NCBI GenBank assembly: GCA_947589705.1
Contig: CANQCO010000002.1
Span: 1-57,755, forward strand
Direction of reading: 5' to 3'
From: Candidatus Gastranaerophilales bacterium
Lineage (GTDB): Bacteria; Cyanobacteriota; Vampirovibrionia; Gastranaerophilales; Gastranaerophilaceae
Length of the DNA: 57,755 bases
This document shows positions 36,201 through 46,400 of the stretch, piece after piece. The stretch's first letter is position 1. The number at the start of each line of letters is the position of its first letter. The notes beneath the pieces were generated by a model that saw only the letters and a list, made by a program, of their open reading frames with translations, was not told the origin of the DNA and did not search any database. A program made the position numbers and the translations under genes.

Positions 36201-36459
36201 AATGCAGAGAAATATGAAAAATAAAGAGCTGTGTTTTATAATTAACACTCCGACAACAAATAATAACTCCGTAAGATACGGCTCCGAGGATAGAGGCTTT
36301 TTAATAAGGACAATAGCAGAAATGTATTCAACACCATGTTTCACTGTTTTAGATACTGCTAAAGCTTATTTAACAGCTTTAAAATATTATAAAGACAATC
36401 CTGATTTAACTTATGACAGTATAGATAAATATAGAGACACTCAAATGGTGCATTCATAG
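33255..36459 (+). pseudogene. carB: Carbamoyl phosphate synthase large subunit, frameshifted by an internal loss
   Basis: The first frame (33255-34262) encodes CarB residues 1-318 up to A-T-G-Y-P-I near 34210, then 17 foreign residues and a stop. A second frame picks up at Y-N-L-H-E-I-P and runs to 36459 for about 750 more residues. The ATG at 34180 in that frame is out of the true frame. Comparison with E. coli CarB (G-F-P-I-A-K-V-A-A-K-L-A-V-G-F-T-L) shows about 11 residues missing and one base left over: a net loss of 32 nt. A repaired protein would be near 1078 residues, the family norm. Both ATP-grasp halves are otherwise well kept. True lesion or assembly error cannot be told apart here. 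Confidence 0.85.
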
Positions 36460-36470
36460 AAAGAATCAAT

Positions 36471-36617
36471 GTGGAAAACGAAAAGAAAAAAAAATTAAAA
36501 AAAACAAAATTTAAAATCAATATCAAAAATATGGGTGTTGATATAGATAAGAATGAATACAGAGAAATAGTCCTGTCTAATTCAAACCACCCCGAACAAA
36601 TAAATAATATTCGATAA
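36471..36617 (+). CDS. Small basic hypothetical protein
   Basis: A GTG at 36471, nine bases after the carB stop, with AAAGAA upstream, opens a 48-residue frame (V-E-N-E-K-K-K-K-L then a Lys-rich start, and a hydrophilic end N-N-I-R). It ends at 36617, one base before the end of the convergent leuC. The tight fit between both neighbours favours a real gene, but the Lys-rich composition is also expected in AT-rich DNA. Confidence 0.4.
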   Translation: MENEKKKKLKKTKFKINIKNMGVDIDKNEYREIVLSNSNHPEQINNIR

Positions 36618-37883
36618 TTATAAATCGGCAGGAGAAATAATTCTGCCTGCTATTGCGCTTGCTGCTGCTACATAAGGAGAAGCAAGATAAACTTCACTAT
36701 CTACATGCCCCATTCTGCCGACAAAGTTTCTGTTTGTAGTAGAAACAGCACGTTCTCCTGCCGCAAGAATACCCGCATGCCCGCCTAAACACGGACCGCA
36801 AGTAGGAGTTGAAACGGCACCGCCCGCTTCAATAATTGTTTCAATATACCCTGCTCTTAAGGCTTCAAGATAAATTTGCTGAGTAGCAGGGAAAACTATC
36901 AACCTAACATCTTTATGTACTTTTCTGCCTTTTAAAATCTCGGCAGCAGCTTTAATATCGGATAAACGCCCATTAGTACAGCTGCCTATTACTGCCTGAT
37001 CTATTTTTACCTCGCCTGCTTTTGATACGGGTTTTGTATTCCCGGGAAGATGAGGGAATGCAACAACAGGTTCAATTTCCTCGGTATTATATACAATAAC
37101 TTTCTCATAATCCGCATCTTTATCGCTCTTGTAGAATTTATAAGGACGTAAACTCCTTTTATCAAGATATTCTTTTGTAATTTCATCAGGTTCTATAATT
37201 CCGTTTTTAGCGCCTGCTTCAATAGCCATATTGCAAATGGTAAATCTGCCGTCCATCGGCAATTCACGAATTGTGCTTCCGGTAATTTCAAGAGTTTTAT
37301 ATAAAGCACCGTCTACACCAATATCACCTATCAAATATAAAATTAAATCTTTTGCGGTAACATATTTATTTAATTTGCCGTTAAATTCAACTTTTATGGC
37401 AGAAGGTACTTTAAGCCAAGTATCACCCGACGCCATTGCACAGGCAATATCGGTTGAACCCATGCCCGTAGAAAAAGCCCCCAGAGCGCCATAAGTACAA
37501 GTATGAGAATCGGCGCCTATAACGATATCACCTGCCGTAACAATTCCGTTATCAGGCAAAAGTGCATGTTCAATTCCCATTCTTCCCACTTCAAAAAAAT
37601 GCTCCAGGTCATGTTTGCGTGCAAATTCTCTAACCTGTTTAACCTGCTGTGCGGATTTAATATCACGATTAGGTACAAAATGGTCGGGAACAAATACGAC
37701 TCTTGATTTATCAAAGACCTTATCAACACCTATTTTATTAAATTCATTAATTGCGACAGGACCTGTAATATCGTTAGCTAAAGTAATATCGACCTTAGCG
37801 GTTATCAATTGACCTGCCGTAACTTCATTTAGCCCCGAATGGTCAGCCAATATTTTTTCAGTTATATTCATAGGTTTTGACAT
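36618..37883 (-). CDS. leuC: 3-isopropylmalate dehydratase large subunit
   Basis: Isomerises 2- to 3-isopropylmalate in leucine synthesis. The 421-residue protein has the Fe-S ligands in I-G-S-C-T-N-G and C-G-P-C-L-G-G-H, the G-A-D-S-H-T-C-T segment and P-S-A. At about 420 residues it belongs to the short HacA/archaeal-Firmicute LeuC type rather than the 465-residue E. coli type. The start at 37883 has GAGGA upstream. The small subunit leuD is not adjacent, so it must be elsewhere. Confidence 0.93.
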   Translation of the reverse strand: MSKPMNITEKILADHSGLNEVTAGQLITAKVDITLANDITGPVAINEFNKIGVDKVFDKSRVVFVPDHFVPNRDIKSAQQVKQVREFARKHDLEHFFEVGRMGIEHALLPDNGIVTAGDIVIGADSHTCTYGALGAFSTGMGSTDIACAMASGDTWLKVPSAIKVEFNGKLNKYVTAKDLILYLIGDIGVDGALYKTLEITGSTIRELPMDGRFTICNMAIEAGAKNGIIEPDEITKEYLDKRSLRPYKFYKSDKDADYEKVIVYNTEEIEPVVAFPHLPGNTKPVSKAGEVKIDQAVIGSCTNGRLSDIKAAAEILKGRKVHKDVRLIVFPATQQIYLEALRAGYIETIIEAGGAVSTPTCGPCLGGHAGILAAGERAVSTTNRNFVGRMGHVDSEVYLASPYVAAASAIAGRIISPADL

Positions 37884-37955
37884 AATTAAATCCTCACACA
37901 AAAACTATTTAAATGATATTATAAAATTACAAAAAAAGCTAAAGGAAATTACAAA

Positions 37956-39008
37956 ATGCTTTCAAAAGAATTTAAAACACCTATAACAAATAAACCTGTA
38001 TTAATAGGACCTGACAGCGGATACGACAATATAATATTTGCAATAGAGTCAAGCTGTGATGAAACGGCAGCCGCAATAGTAAAAGACGGCAGAGAGGTAA
38101 TATCAAATGTAGTAGCTTCTCAAATTAAAACGCATATTGAGTTTGGAGGTGTAGTGCCTGAAGTTGCAGCAAGAGAACATCTTGAAGCCATAAATTTAGT
38201 TATAGCGCAAGCATTTGAGCAATCGGGCTTAACAGCGGAAGATATAACGGCATTTGCGGCAACGGTAGGCCCCGGGCTTGTAGGTTCATTGCTTGTAGGC
38301 ATGAATGCAGGCAAGGCTTTAGCTTTAGCAAATGATAAACCTTTTATAGGCGTAAATCATTTAAATGCACATGTATGTGCCAACTATCTTAATACTGATT
38401 TAGAACCGCCGTTTGTTGCTTTGTTAATAAGCGGAGGACATACTCAAATTATAGAGGTTAAAAGCTATACAGACCAAAAAATTATAGGTGAAACAATAGA
38501 TGACGCCATAGGGGAAGCCTATGATAAAGTAGCAAGGCTGATAGGACTTCCCTACCCCGGAGGTGTAAACCTTGATAAACTTGCTCAAACAGGTAATCCT
38601 TTTGCATATAAACTGCCTGAAGCTAAACTTCAAGGCGAATTTGATTTTAGTTTTTCGGGACTTAAAACAGCTTCGCTACAATTAATCCAAAAACTGAAAA
38701 AAGAATTTGAAGAGCTTCCAAAAGCTGATATAGCAGCAAGTTTTCAGGAGAATGTTACATCAACACTGTTCAAAAAGACAAAAAAAGCAGCTGATAATAT
38801 AAATGCGAAAACAATAGTTCTTGCAGGCGGAGTTGCAGCAAACTCGGAGATAAGAAAAAAATTTTTCAATCTTAGAAATGAAGGCTACAAAATATATGCG
38901 CCTGAAATGAAATACTGTACGGATAACGCTTCAATGATTGCTTCAAGTGCATACTTTTTGGCAGGCACTATGGATTCACTTGACGTAGAAGTATTTTCGA
39001 GGATGTAA
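37956..39008 (+). CDS. tsaD: tRNA N6-adenosine threonylcarbamoyltransferase
   Basis: Adds the threonylcarbamoyl group to A37 of ANN-reading tRNAs with TsaB and TsaE. The 350-residue protein has the ASKHA fold motifs: S-S-C-D-E-T near the start, the metal-binding N-H-L-N-A-H, S-G-G-H-T and G-G-V-A-A-N. An N-terminal extension of about 28 residues precedes the family start. AAAGGAAATT precedes the ATG. It is alone in its strand here. Confidence 0.95.
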   Translation: MLSKEFKTPITNKPVLIGPDSGYDNIIFAIESSCDETAAAIVKDGREVISNVVASQIKTHIEFGGVVPEVAAREHLEAINLVIAQAFEQSGLTAEDITAFAATVGPGLVGSLLVGMNAGKALALANDKPFIGVNHLNAHVCANYLNTDLEPPFVALLISGGHTQIIEVKSYTDQKIIGETIDDAIGEAYDKVARLIGLPYPGGVNLDKLAQTGNPFAYKLPEAKLQGEFDFSFSGLKTASLQLIQKLKKEFEELPKADIAASFQENVTSTLFKKTKKAADNINAKTIVLAGGVAANSEIRKKFFNLRNEGYKIYAPEMKYCTDNASMIASSAYFLAGTMDSLDVEVFSRM

Positions 39009-39011
39009 TTA

Positions 39012-39183
39012 TTATTTATCCAAATATTTCAGGGCATATTCACAACATTGCTGTACTATATTATTTAGAGAAACCTTTTTATTTTGAGCAACAGTTTGAA
39101 GTTCCTGTACAAGTTTCAAAGGTAATCTAAATGTCTTATTAATCGTTTCAGGTTTTTCTATTTTTAACGATTCAAAGCGCCAT
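39012..39183 (-). pseudogene. Ribbon-helix-helix DNA-binding protein, frameshifted after the start
   Basis: The minus strand carries K-T-F-R-L-P-L-K-L-V-Q-E-L and L-N-N-I-V-Q-Q-C-C-E-Y-A-L, a typical small CopG/Arc-like protein of about 55 residues ending at 39012. Its natural start would be the ATG that overlaps the stop of the XRE gene (TGATG at 39181-39185), but one extra base puts it in the wrong frame (M-A-L-stop). In frame, it follows the XRE stop directly without any start. I therefore call it a frameshifted gene of a coupled pair; a sequencing error or readthrough of the TGA are alternatives. Confidence 0.55.
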
Positions 39184-39401
39184 CAGTGAAAATCCAAAAG
39201 ATTATTAATATCAGTATCTATAAATTTCGACAATTCCAGTATTTTACCCAAAGACATATTTTGCTTTCCGCTTTCAACACGGGCCAGATAATTTGAACCT
39301 ACTTGCATTTTTTCAGCCAATTGTTCTTGTGTTAAATCTTTTTTTATTCTTTCAATTTTGACATTTTTGCCAAATTTTTTAAGAAGCTCTTTCTTTTCCA
39401 T
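39183..39401 (-). CDS. XRE-family helix-turn-helix regulator
   Basis: The 72-residue protein is a single Cro/C1-type domain: helix-turn-helix at about 21-45 (T-Q-E-Q-L-A-E-K-M-Q-V-G-S-N-Y-L-A-R-V-E-S-G-K), followed by two short helices. It is complete for this family. It overlaps the ribbon-helix-helix gene just downstream, so the pair may form a small regulatory or antitoxin-like unit. Its targets are unknown; interrupted palindromes at 39548-39564 and 39579-39592 upstream could be operators. Confidence 0.85.
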   Translation of the reverse strand: MEKKELLKKFGKNVKIERIKKDLTQEQLAEKMQVGSNYLARVESGKQNMSLGKILELSKFIDTDINNLLDFH

Positions 39402-39521
39402 ACTTATAATTATAAAAATATTTACTTATAACTTCTATTGTGTTATTAATACAAAATACAACACTAATAAGTATATTTTTAAAAGAACAAAAATTGAAAT
39501 TTTAGAAACTAAAAACGCAAT

Positions 39522-39541
39522 AAAAAAGCCGCTTGTGCGGC
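39522..39541 (-). terminator. Minus-strand terminator without an assigned gene
   Basis: GCCGC-ACAA-GCGGC followed by TTTTTT on the minus strand. The 419-base gap 39402-39820 has no gene that needs it; further upstream on the same strand are stem-loops at 39548-39564 (TTTGGAT/ATCCAAA) and 39579-39592 (TAGTCA/TGACTA). This could be the 3' end of a small RNA. The rest of the gap is AT-rich; TATAAT at 39761-39766 may serve the GH57 gene. Confidence 0.55.
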
Positions 39542-39820
39542 GTATCGTTTGGATTTTATCCAAATCTCCTCTCCCTAATAGTCATTTGACTAATTATTTC
39601 TCAAATTTATTTCTTTATTAAAACACTATTTATATATCTTGTACAGATTTTTTTTAAATTTTTTTTCAATTAAATTGTTAAAAATACACTCAACATCCAA
39701 TAATAGTAATGTATTTGTTGGTTACAAGTATTTGTTAAATATCTTAATAATTTCCTCAACTATAATATGGTTGTATATTTGAGCTAAAAATGTTATCATA
39801 GACCAATCGGGTAAGAGAAT

Positions 39821-42070
39821 ATGAATAAGAAATTATCATTAGCATTTATTTGGCACTTTCATCAGCCTAACTATCAAACACAGCCTAACGGTATCAGACT
39901 TATGCCCTGGGCAAGACTCCACGCTGTTAAGGACTACCTTGATATGCTTATCATTCTCGATAAATACCCAAAAATAAAACTTAATTTCAGTATAGTTCCT
40001 TCTCTTATAGACGCTTTTGAAGATTATGCCGATAATGACGGTCACGATATACACTCTAAACTCACCGTTACAGATGTAAATGAACTCACGGACGATGATA
40101 AACTCTATATTCTCAACTACTTCTTTGATGCTAATTATGAAAATTTGATATCTCAAAACCCAAGATATAATGAACTTTACTTAAAACGCTACGGAAAAGA
40201 AGAAATTAGTATTAATGATTTTACAAATCAAGAATACGCTGATATTATGCTTCTTTTTAACTTAGTTTGGTTTGACCCTATTTGGAAAGGAAAATACCCC
40301 GAACTTCAAAAACTTGAAAAAAAAGGTAAAAACTATACACTCAAAGACAGGCAAACAATTATTGAAATAAACAGAGAAATAATAAGACAGATAATTCCGG
40401 CATTTAAAAAATATCAGGATGAAGGCAGAATAGAAATTATTACAAGCCCTTATAATCACCCTATTTTACCTATTCTTATAAATCCCAATGATTTAAAAGT
40501 ACCTTCTTTTAAATACTCTTTACCGGAATGTAAAATAGCTCTTACTATAGACGCAAAAGAACAAATTAAATCAGCTTTAGACAGAATTGAAGAAGTATTT
40601 GGAAAAAGACCCAAAGGTTTTTGGCCTAGTGAACACTGTATTAGCCAAAAAACTCTTGATATTTTGGCAAACATGGGTATTGAATGGGTTGTAACAGATG
40701 AAAGCGTTTTATCTAATTCACTTAAAAAAGAATTTGTAAGAGATTTTAGAGGCTGCTATGAAGACCCTTATGACGTATGCTCTTCATATACATATACGAC
40801 AAAACGTGAAAAAAGCCTTAAACTACTTTTTAGAGATTCATTAATCCCAAATCTTATCGGGTTTGAATATGCTCATCATGACAGTGTTATGTCCGCAAAT
40901 GATTTGTTTGACCGTATAAAAACAGTAAATGATAAATTAAAAAACTCACCTGATAAACAACACATATTGACTATTGCTATGGACGGTGAAAATAACTGGG
41001 AAAAATACCCTAAAGACGGTGCTGTTTTCCTTGACAGATTATATTCGCTTTTAAATGATGATAAAGATATTTCAACTGTTCTTGTTAGTGAATATATTGA
41101 AAAAAAACAGAATACGGAAAGACCGCTTAAAAAAGTAACGGCAGGTTCTTGGGCTAATCAGGAATTTCAATTATGGATAGCTGAACCAACAAAAAATTTA
41201 GCTTGGAATTATCTTGTTAATGCAAGAAACGACCTTTTAGATGCAGAAAAATCGGGAAGATTATCTAAAGAACAGATTAAAAATGCGAAATCGGAACTTT
41301 ACATAGCTGAAGGTTCCGACTGGTTCTGGTGGTACGGTGAACCAAACAATTCAGGTCAAGACCACATTTTTGATTTTCTTTTTAGAGAACATCTGAAAAA
41401 TATCTATAATTTTATTGAAAAACCTGTTCCAAGTTATCTTGAAATGCCTTTAATATCATTGCTTGGAAAACCACTTAGAAATCCGAGAAAAGAAATCACA
41501 CCCTTAATTAACGGTTATATTAAAGACAACGATGAATGGCTTTCTGCAGGCTGTATTGATATACCTGCAGGTCCTGTATTACAGGATAACAAGTTAATTA
41601 ACAGAATATATTTCGGCACGGATAAAGATAACCTTTATATTCGGTTTGATATTAATAAATATCTTATGGACAGTAAAGAAAGTTTCAAAGAATATTTTTC
41701 AATATATATATATATCAAAGCCTATAACAATAATATGGAACTTACTTCTCCATCAAGAACAACAAATAAAAAAGACTATCTGCTGCCTGTTTTACTTGAC
41801 GGATATACCCATGAAGTTAAATTTGCTCTTACGGGAAACAGGAAATATCCCCTGCAGTTCTCTCAAGCAGTTAAAGACGGTCTTTGGGAGTTAAAATGGG
41901 GACATCATATAAAATATGTTCATAAAGAAATTTTTGAAGCTTCTATACCTTATGAAGATTTAAACATTAATCATGGTGAAAATTTTGAATTTTTCTTTAT
42001 CACTGGGTGCTCAGGCGTTACGGAAGAAATTTATCCTAAAGATATACCATTAACACTTAAAAGACCTTAA
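39821..42070 (+). CDS. Glycoside hydrolase family 57 protein
   Basis: The 749-residue protein is of the amylase/branching GH57 group. The catalytic (beta/alpha)7 domain opens with W-H-F-H-Q-P (11-16). G-F-W-P-S-E (267-271) contains the likely nucleophile E271; M-D-G-E-N-N-W-E further on holds the likely acid/base Asp. After about 500 there is a C-terminal beta-rich domain (about 550-749) like those of bacterial amylopullulanases. No signal peptide, so it acts on intracellular glycogen-like alpha-glucan. The exact specificity (amylase, pullulanase, 4-alpha-glucanotransferase) cannot be assigned. Monocistronic, start with GGGTAAGAGA upstream. Confidence 0.85.
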   Translation: MNKKLSLAFIWHFHQPNYQTQPNGIRLMPWARLHAVKDYLDMLIILDKYPKIKLNFSIVPSLIDAFEDYADNDGHDIHSKLTVTDVNELTDDDKLYILNYFFDANYENLISQNPRYNELYLKRYGKEEISINDFTNQEYADIMLLFNLVWFDPIWKGKYPELQKLEKKGKNYTLKDRQTIIEINREIIRQIIPAFKKYQDEGRIEIITSPYNHPILPILINPNDLKVPSFKYSLPECKIALTIDAKEQIKSALDRIEEVFGKRPKGFWPSEHCISQKTLDILANMGIEWVVTDESVLSNSLKKEFVRDFRGCYEDPYDVCSSYTYTTKREKSLKLLFRDSLIPNLIGFEYAHHDSVMSANDLFDRIKTVNDKLKNSPDKQHILTIAMDGENNWEKYPKDGAVFLDRLYSLLNDDKDISTVLVSEYIEKKQNTERPLKKVTAGSWANQEFQLWIAEPTKNLAWNYLVNARNDLLDAEKSGRLSKEQIKNAKSELYIAEGSDWFWWYGEPNNSGQDHIFDFLFREHLKNIYNFIEKPVPSYLEMPLISLLGKPLRNPRKEITPLINGYIKDNDEWLSAGCIDIPAGPVLQDNKLINRIYFGTDKDNLYIRFDINKYLMDSKESFKEYFSIYIYIKAYNNNMELTSPSRTTNKKDYLLPVLLDGYTHEVKFALTGNRKYPLQFSQAVKDGLWELKWGHHIKYVHKEIFEASIPYEDLNINHGENFEFFFITGCSGVTEEIYPKDIPLTLKRP

Positions 42071-42090
42071 TTTTTGTCTTTAATTAGTTA

Positions 42091-42514
42091 TACGAATATT
42101 CCCGCTCCGCCTGTCTCCTGTTCTTTCGGGTTCGCTCGTTTCTCTTTCGTTTCTCTTCCATTTATCTTCCGTTGCACTTCGCTTCACCCTCCCGATATTA
42201 ACTTTAATTTTTCGGGCGAGCATAGACACTCTGCTCCGCTTCATATTACTTCGTAATATCCCGCTCCGCCTGTCTCTTGCTCTTTCGGGTTCGCTCGTTT
42301 CTCTTTCGTTTCTCTTCCATTTATCTTCCATTCCACTTCGCTTCACCCTCCCGATATTAACTTTGATTTTTCGGGCGAGCATAGACACTCTGCTCCGCTT
42401 CATATTACTTCGTAATATTCACGCTCCGCCTGTCTCCTGCTCTTTCGGGTTCGCTCGTTTCTCTTTCGTTTCTCTTCCATTTATCTTCCATTCCACTTCG
42501 CTTCACCCTCCCGA
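42091..42514. repeat. Tandem repeat of a 159-160 bp GC-rich unit, 2.6 copies
   Basis: Units begin at 42101, 42260 and 42420 and differ at only a few positions; the last is cut off at 42514. Each contains CGCTCCGCCTGTCTC, a block of TTCGCTCGTTTCTC and the word CACTTCGCTTCACCC. The complement of the last (GGGTGAAGCGAAGTG) also occurs in the pyr leader repeat. Frames open on both strands give repetitive, biased peptides and are not genes. The 665-base gap 42071-42735 holds this, a terminator and AT-rich DNA. Confidence 0.9.
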
Positions 42515-42520
42515 AAAATC

Positions 42521-42548
42521 AAAAAAAACCCTTCTATAATTAGAAGGG
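42521..42548 (-). terminator. Minus-strand terminator without an assigned gene
   Basis: CCCTTCTA and TAGAAGGG form an eight-pair stem with loop TAAT (in DNA); on the minus strand it is followed by TTTTTTTT. The only minus-strand DNA upstream is 42549-42735, which has no ORF, so it may end a small RNA. TATTAT near 42600 on that strand could be a -10 box. Confidence 0.55.
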
Positions 42549-42735
42549 GATGAGCACTAAGAATAAGCAATCAGAAGAGTTGAGGATTTACTCTCTTATA
42601 ATAGATTATTTTCCTTTTCTCTTCATTGCACTTAATGACTATATTTGTTAGTTATACTTTTGTTTAAAAAAACTTATATCATATTTGTATTGTTATTATA
42701 AATAATGTAAAATACTTTAAAAGGCTGGTAAATTT

Positions 42736-43317
42736 ATGAATGAAAAAGAATCAAAACTTGAAAAACTTAAACATGAATGCAATTGCTGTTATAAATGCGA
42801 ACTCGGTAAAACAAGAAAAAATATAGTATTTTCGGATGGTAACCCCAAAACCGCAAAAATACTGCTCATAGGAGAAGCCCCTGGGGCTGATGAAGACATA
42901 ACAGGTACACCATTTGTCGGCAGAGCAGGCAAGCTGTTAACCAAGCTTATCGAAGACTCGGGTCTGTCTCGTAAAGATGATTTCTACATCGCTAATACCG
43001 TTAAATGCCGACCGCCGGAAAATAGAGTTCCTACAGATAACGAAAAAAAACTTTGTGAACACTTTCTTTTAGAACAAATTAATACAATTCAGCCAAAAGT
43101 TATTGTCCTTTGCGGGGCTACTTCCGCTAAATCTTTCTTGGGTGATAAAATAAAAATTTCTAAAATAAGAGGAAACTGGTTTAAAATCCTCAATAAATAT
43201 GACGCTACCGTTATCTTTCATCCATCTTACCTTTTAAGAAACCACTCGGAAGACCCAAACTCGCCAAGAGGTCTTACTAAACAAGATATTTTAAAAATTA
43301 AAAATTTTATTTCTTAA
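42736..43317 (+). CDS. udg: Family 4 uracil-DNA glycosylase
   Basis: Removes uracil from DNA to counter cytosine deamination. The 193-residue protein has the 4Fe-4S ligands (C-Y-K-C near 18-21, then V-K-C-R-P-P and C-E-H-F), the G-E-A-P-G-A-D-E-D motif, G-T-P-F-V-G-R-A-G, and H-P-S-Y at the C-terminus, all typical of the UDGa/family 4 group. Length is normal. No SOS-type neighbour is seen. Confidence 0.9.
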   Translation: MNEKESKLEKLKHECNCCYKCELGKTRKNIVFSDGNPKTAKILLIGEAPGADEDITGTPFVGRAGKLLTKLIEDSGLSRKDDFYIANTVKCRPPENRVPTDNEKKLCEHFLLEQINTIQPKVIVLCGATSAKSFLGDKIKISKIRGNWFKILNKYDATVIFHPSYLLRNHSEDPNSPRGLTKQDILKIKNFIS

Positions 43318-43469
43318 ACATTTGTAATATTTATTTTTTTTAAAATACAGTAATAACAAGCTTTTTTTAATTTATACCTTTTTTATTTATATAATTCATA
43401 TTACAAACTGTGCAGTAATTCTTTATGTTTGATAAAATAAAAAATGAAAAAAATAATAGAGAGTGTAAA

Positions 43470-46400
43470 ATGACTGAAGATAATAATTATAATGAAATAA
43501 TAAAACAAGTCCAAAATAAACTTAATCAAATTGATTCCTCTAACGGACTTAATTTGACAGGTTTAAAAAATTCAGTTGAATCTATTCAAAATTTATTAAA
43601 TGATTCACAAGCTAAATCTAACTTTGAAGATATTAAAAATAAACTTGAAAATATTGCTAATCGAGTTAACAGTAACAATGAACCACTACTTAAAGATTTG
43701 CTTGACAATATTAATTCTTTAAAAGAAAAATCTAAAGATATTGGAAGTTATCTTGAAAACATTAAAAACTCACAAAATTTATCCCTTACTAGTGCTGAAT
43801 TTGAAGAATTTCAAAAACAACAATTGGATTTTGCCACTAAAACTAATGATTACTTCCGTAATGAAATAAATACTCTCAAAGAACAATCAAAAAATATAAG
43901 TAATATTAACAATCTTGAAAACCTTGAAAATCAAATATCTTTAATACATAAAAATTTATCTGTTTATATTAAACAAATAATAGGCAGACTAGATAATGCT
44001 CCTGATATTGAACAAATTAGTTCTATAGTTTCTGATGTATCTACTTTAAATCAAAAAAATATTGCTCAAACTAATACTCTTTTAAAATCAATAGAAGAAA
44101 GAGTTTCTTATCTTACTAACAACGAATTTACTCAACAAATTTCTAAAATAAGTGACATATATGATAGTCTAAATATAATTCATGCTTGGATTGAAAAAGT
44201 AGGATTTCTTAATAAATCGATTGAAAATGTTTATGCACGATTAGGAGCAAATATTAATTTCGATGAAGTATCTGAAAAAGTTGATATTATTTACGATAAT
44301 ATGGCTGCTCTTAATAATTGGACTATGAAAATTGATAATATTGATGGAAATATGTCCGATGTTAAAGCTAAAGTTGCTACTTTAGGTTCCTGTATTGAAG
44401 ATACAAAAAATATTACAGAAACCATTTCCGGTATCAAAAACAAGCTTGATTCCTCTTTAAATGATGATTTAGATTTAGATGATTTATCTAATAAAATGGA
44501 TATTGTCTATGAAAATCTTACGGCACTTAATGAATGGTCTCAAAAAATTGACTCCATTTCTGATGATGTTAATTCAATTAATAATAAAATTAATGACAAC
44601 AGCATTGAATTACGAATTGATGAACTTTCTGAAAATATTTCTGTTATTACTGATAAAATTCAAAACTCCCTTACAGATTCTAAAATAGATAAATTATCCG
44701 AAGGTATTTCTGATGTATCTGAAAAAGTGTCATCTATTAATAATGCTTTTGAAGAAGAACTTATTTCTTCAAAAATAGACTTGATTTATGAAAATATAAA
44801 TCTATTGAATGATTGGGTTAAAAAAATTGACAGTATTTCTCAAAAAAGTGAAGAAATTGATAATAAAGTTAGTAGAACTGGTAATAATTTAAATATTAAA
44901 ATAGAAGAAATTAATGAAACTCTCTCTAGTATAACTAAAATTGTTGAAGATATTCCAAAAGTTATAGAAAATGTTTCTGACATTAATTCCAAGCTACAAA
45001 ATTCTACTACAGATTCTAAAATAGATAAATTATCTGAAGATATTTCTGACATTAATCACATATTACAAAATTCTACTATAGATTTCAAAATAGATAAACT
45101 ATCAGAAGATATTTCTAATGTATCAGGAAAAGTATCTTCAATGAATAGTGTATTTGAAGAAGAACTTATTTCTTCTAAAATAGATTTAATATATGAAAAT
45201 ATTAATTTATTAAATAATTGGGTTGGAAAAATAGATGGCATTTCCAAACAAAACGAAGAAATTGATAATAAAGTTAGTAGAACAAGCAATAATTTAAATA
45301 TTAAAATAGAAGAAATTAATGAAACCCTCTCTAATGCTTCTGATATTATTGATAATATTCCAAAAGTTTTTGAAGAAGATATTCCAAACATGAAAGAAAA
45401 GCTCAATGAATTATCTAATGAGCTTGATATCATAACAAAAACAACCAAATATGACTCGGATATTTATACCCTTTTAGATATTGAATCCGACTTTTTAAAA
45501 CTCAATAATTTTTTAGATAATACAAATCAACAAACCTCTAATGATATTAATGCCTTAAGGGAAAGATTTGATGAGTTAAATGATGATATTTCCAGTATCA
45601 GCAAAAGAACAAATAAGTTAATCTTATCTGCTGATGATGCAAATAAAGAGTTTAAAACTAACCTTGAAACATTTAAAAACACTATTTTTGAACTTGATAT
45701 TCAAAGACAAGAATTAAATCCCGAAAATAAATTCAATAACATAACTAATAAACTTTCTAATATTGCAGATTTACTTCAAAATACATTAAATACCAGTAAT
45801 AATATTAATACTGCTTTTATGTATCTTGCAGAATGGATTGATAGTACTGATAACACTTTAAATCAAATTCAAAATAATATTCTTGATTTAGCAGAAAAAT
45901 CTTTAAATAAAGATATTCAAACTGCAATATCTAAAGAATTTAATCTCATTAAGAAAGAAATTTCTAATATTATTGATAAAGTATCTGTATTAGATGAAAT
46001 ATTTGCAAATTATAGAAATGAAGATTTTTCTGAACTTAAAAGTCTAATTACAGGTGTAATTGTTCAACTCAATACCGCTTTAAAACCTGATATTGATTCT
46101 ATTAATGATAAAATAGATAAAATTAATGAAGATAATAACAATAATTTTGCTAAAATAGAATCCGCTTTTAATGAAAAATTTAACTATCAAGCTAAACAGA
46201 TTAATTCACTTGAAGCAAAAATAGATACTTTAAATACTAAATTTGACAAACTTATTGAAATATTAAGTGAAGACAACAGTAATGTAGAAATTAAGGATAT
46301 TTTAAATTATATTACTTCCCAAATAGAACAAACTAATCAAGAATTAGATAAGAAACAAGTACCAATAATAGATATTTTAAATAATATAACTTCTCAAATA

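Noticed and set aside
34180-36459. Independent second carB-like gene starting at 34180
   Set aside because: Its first nine residues are the out-of-frame reading of the conserved upstream segment; the split falls inside an ATP-grasp domain, unlike naturally split CarB.
39183-39185. TGA recoded as tryptophan in this genome
   Set aside because: tilS, rsmA, ispE and the AAA-like gene end in TGA at the expected family length or at overlapping starts, so TGA is a normal stop.
42080-42403. Open frames across the 160-bp tandem repeat on both strands
   Set aside because: The peptides are Arg/Ser-rich copies dictated by the repeat, with no ribosome binding site and no conserved end.
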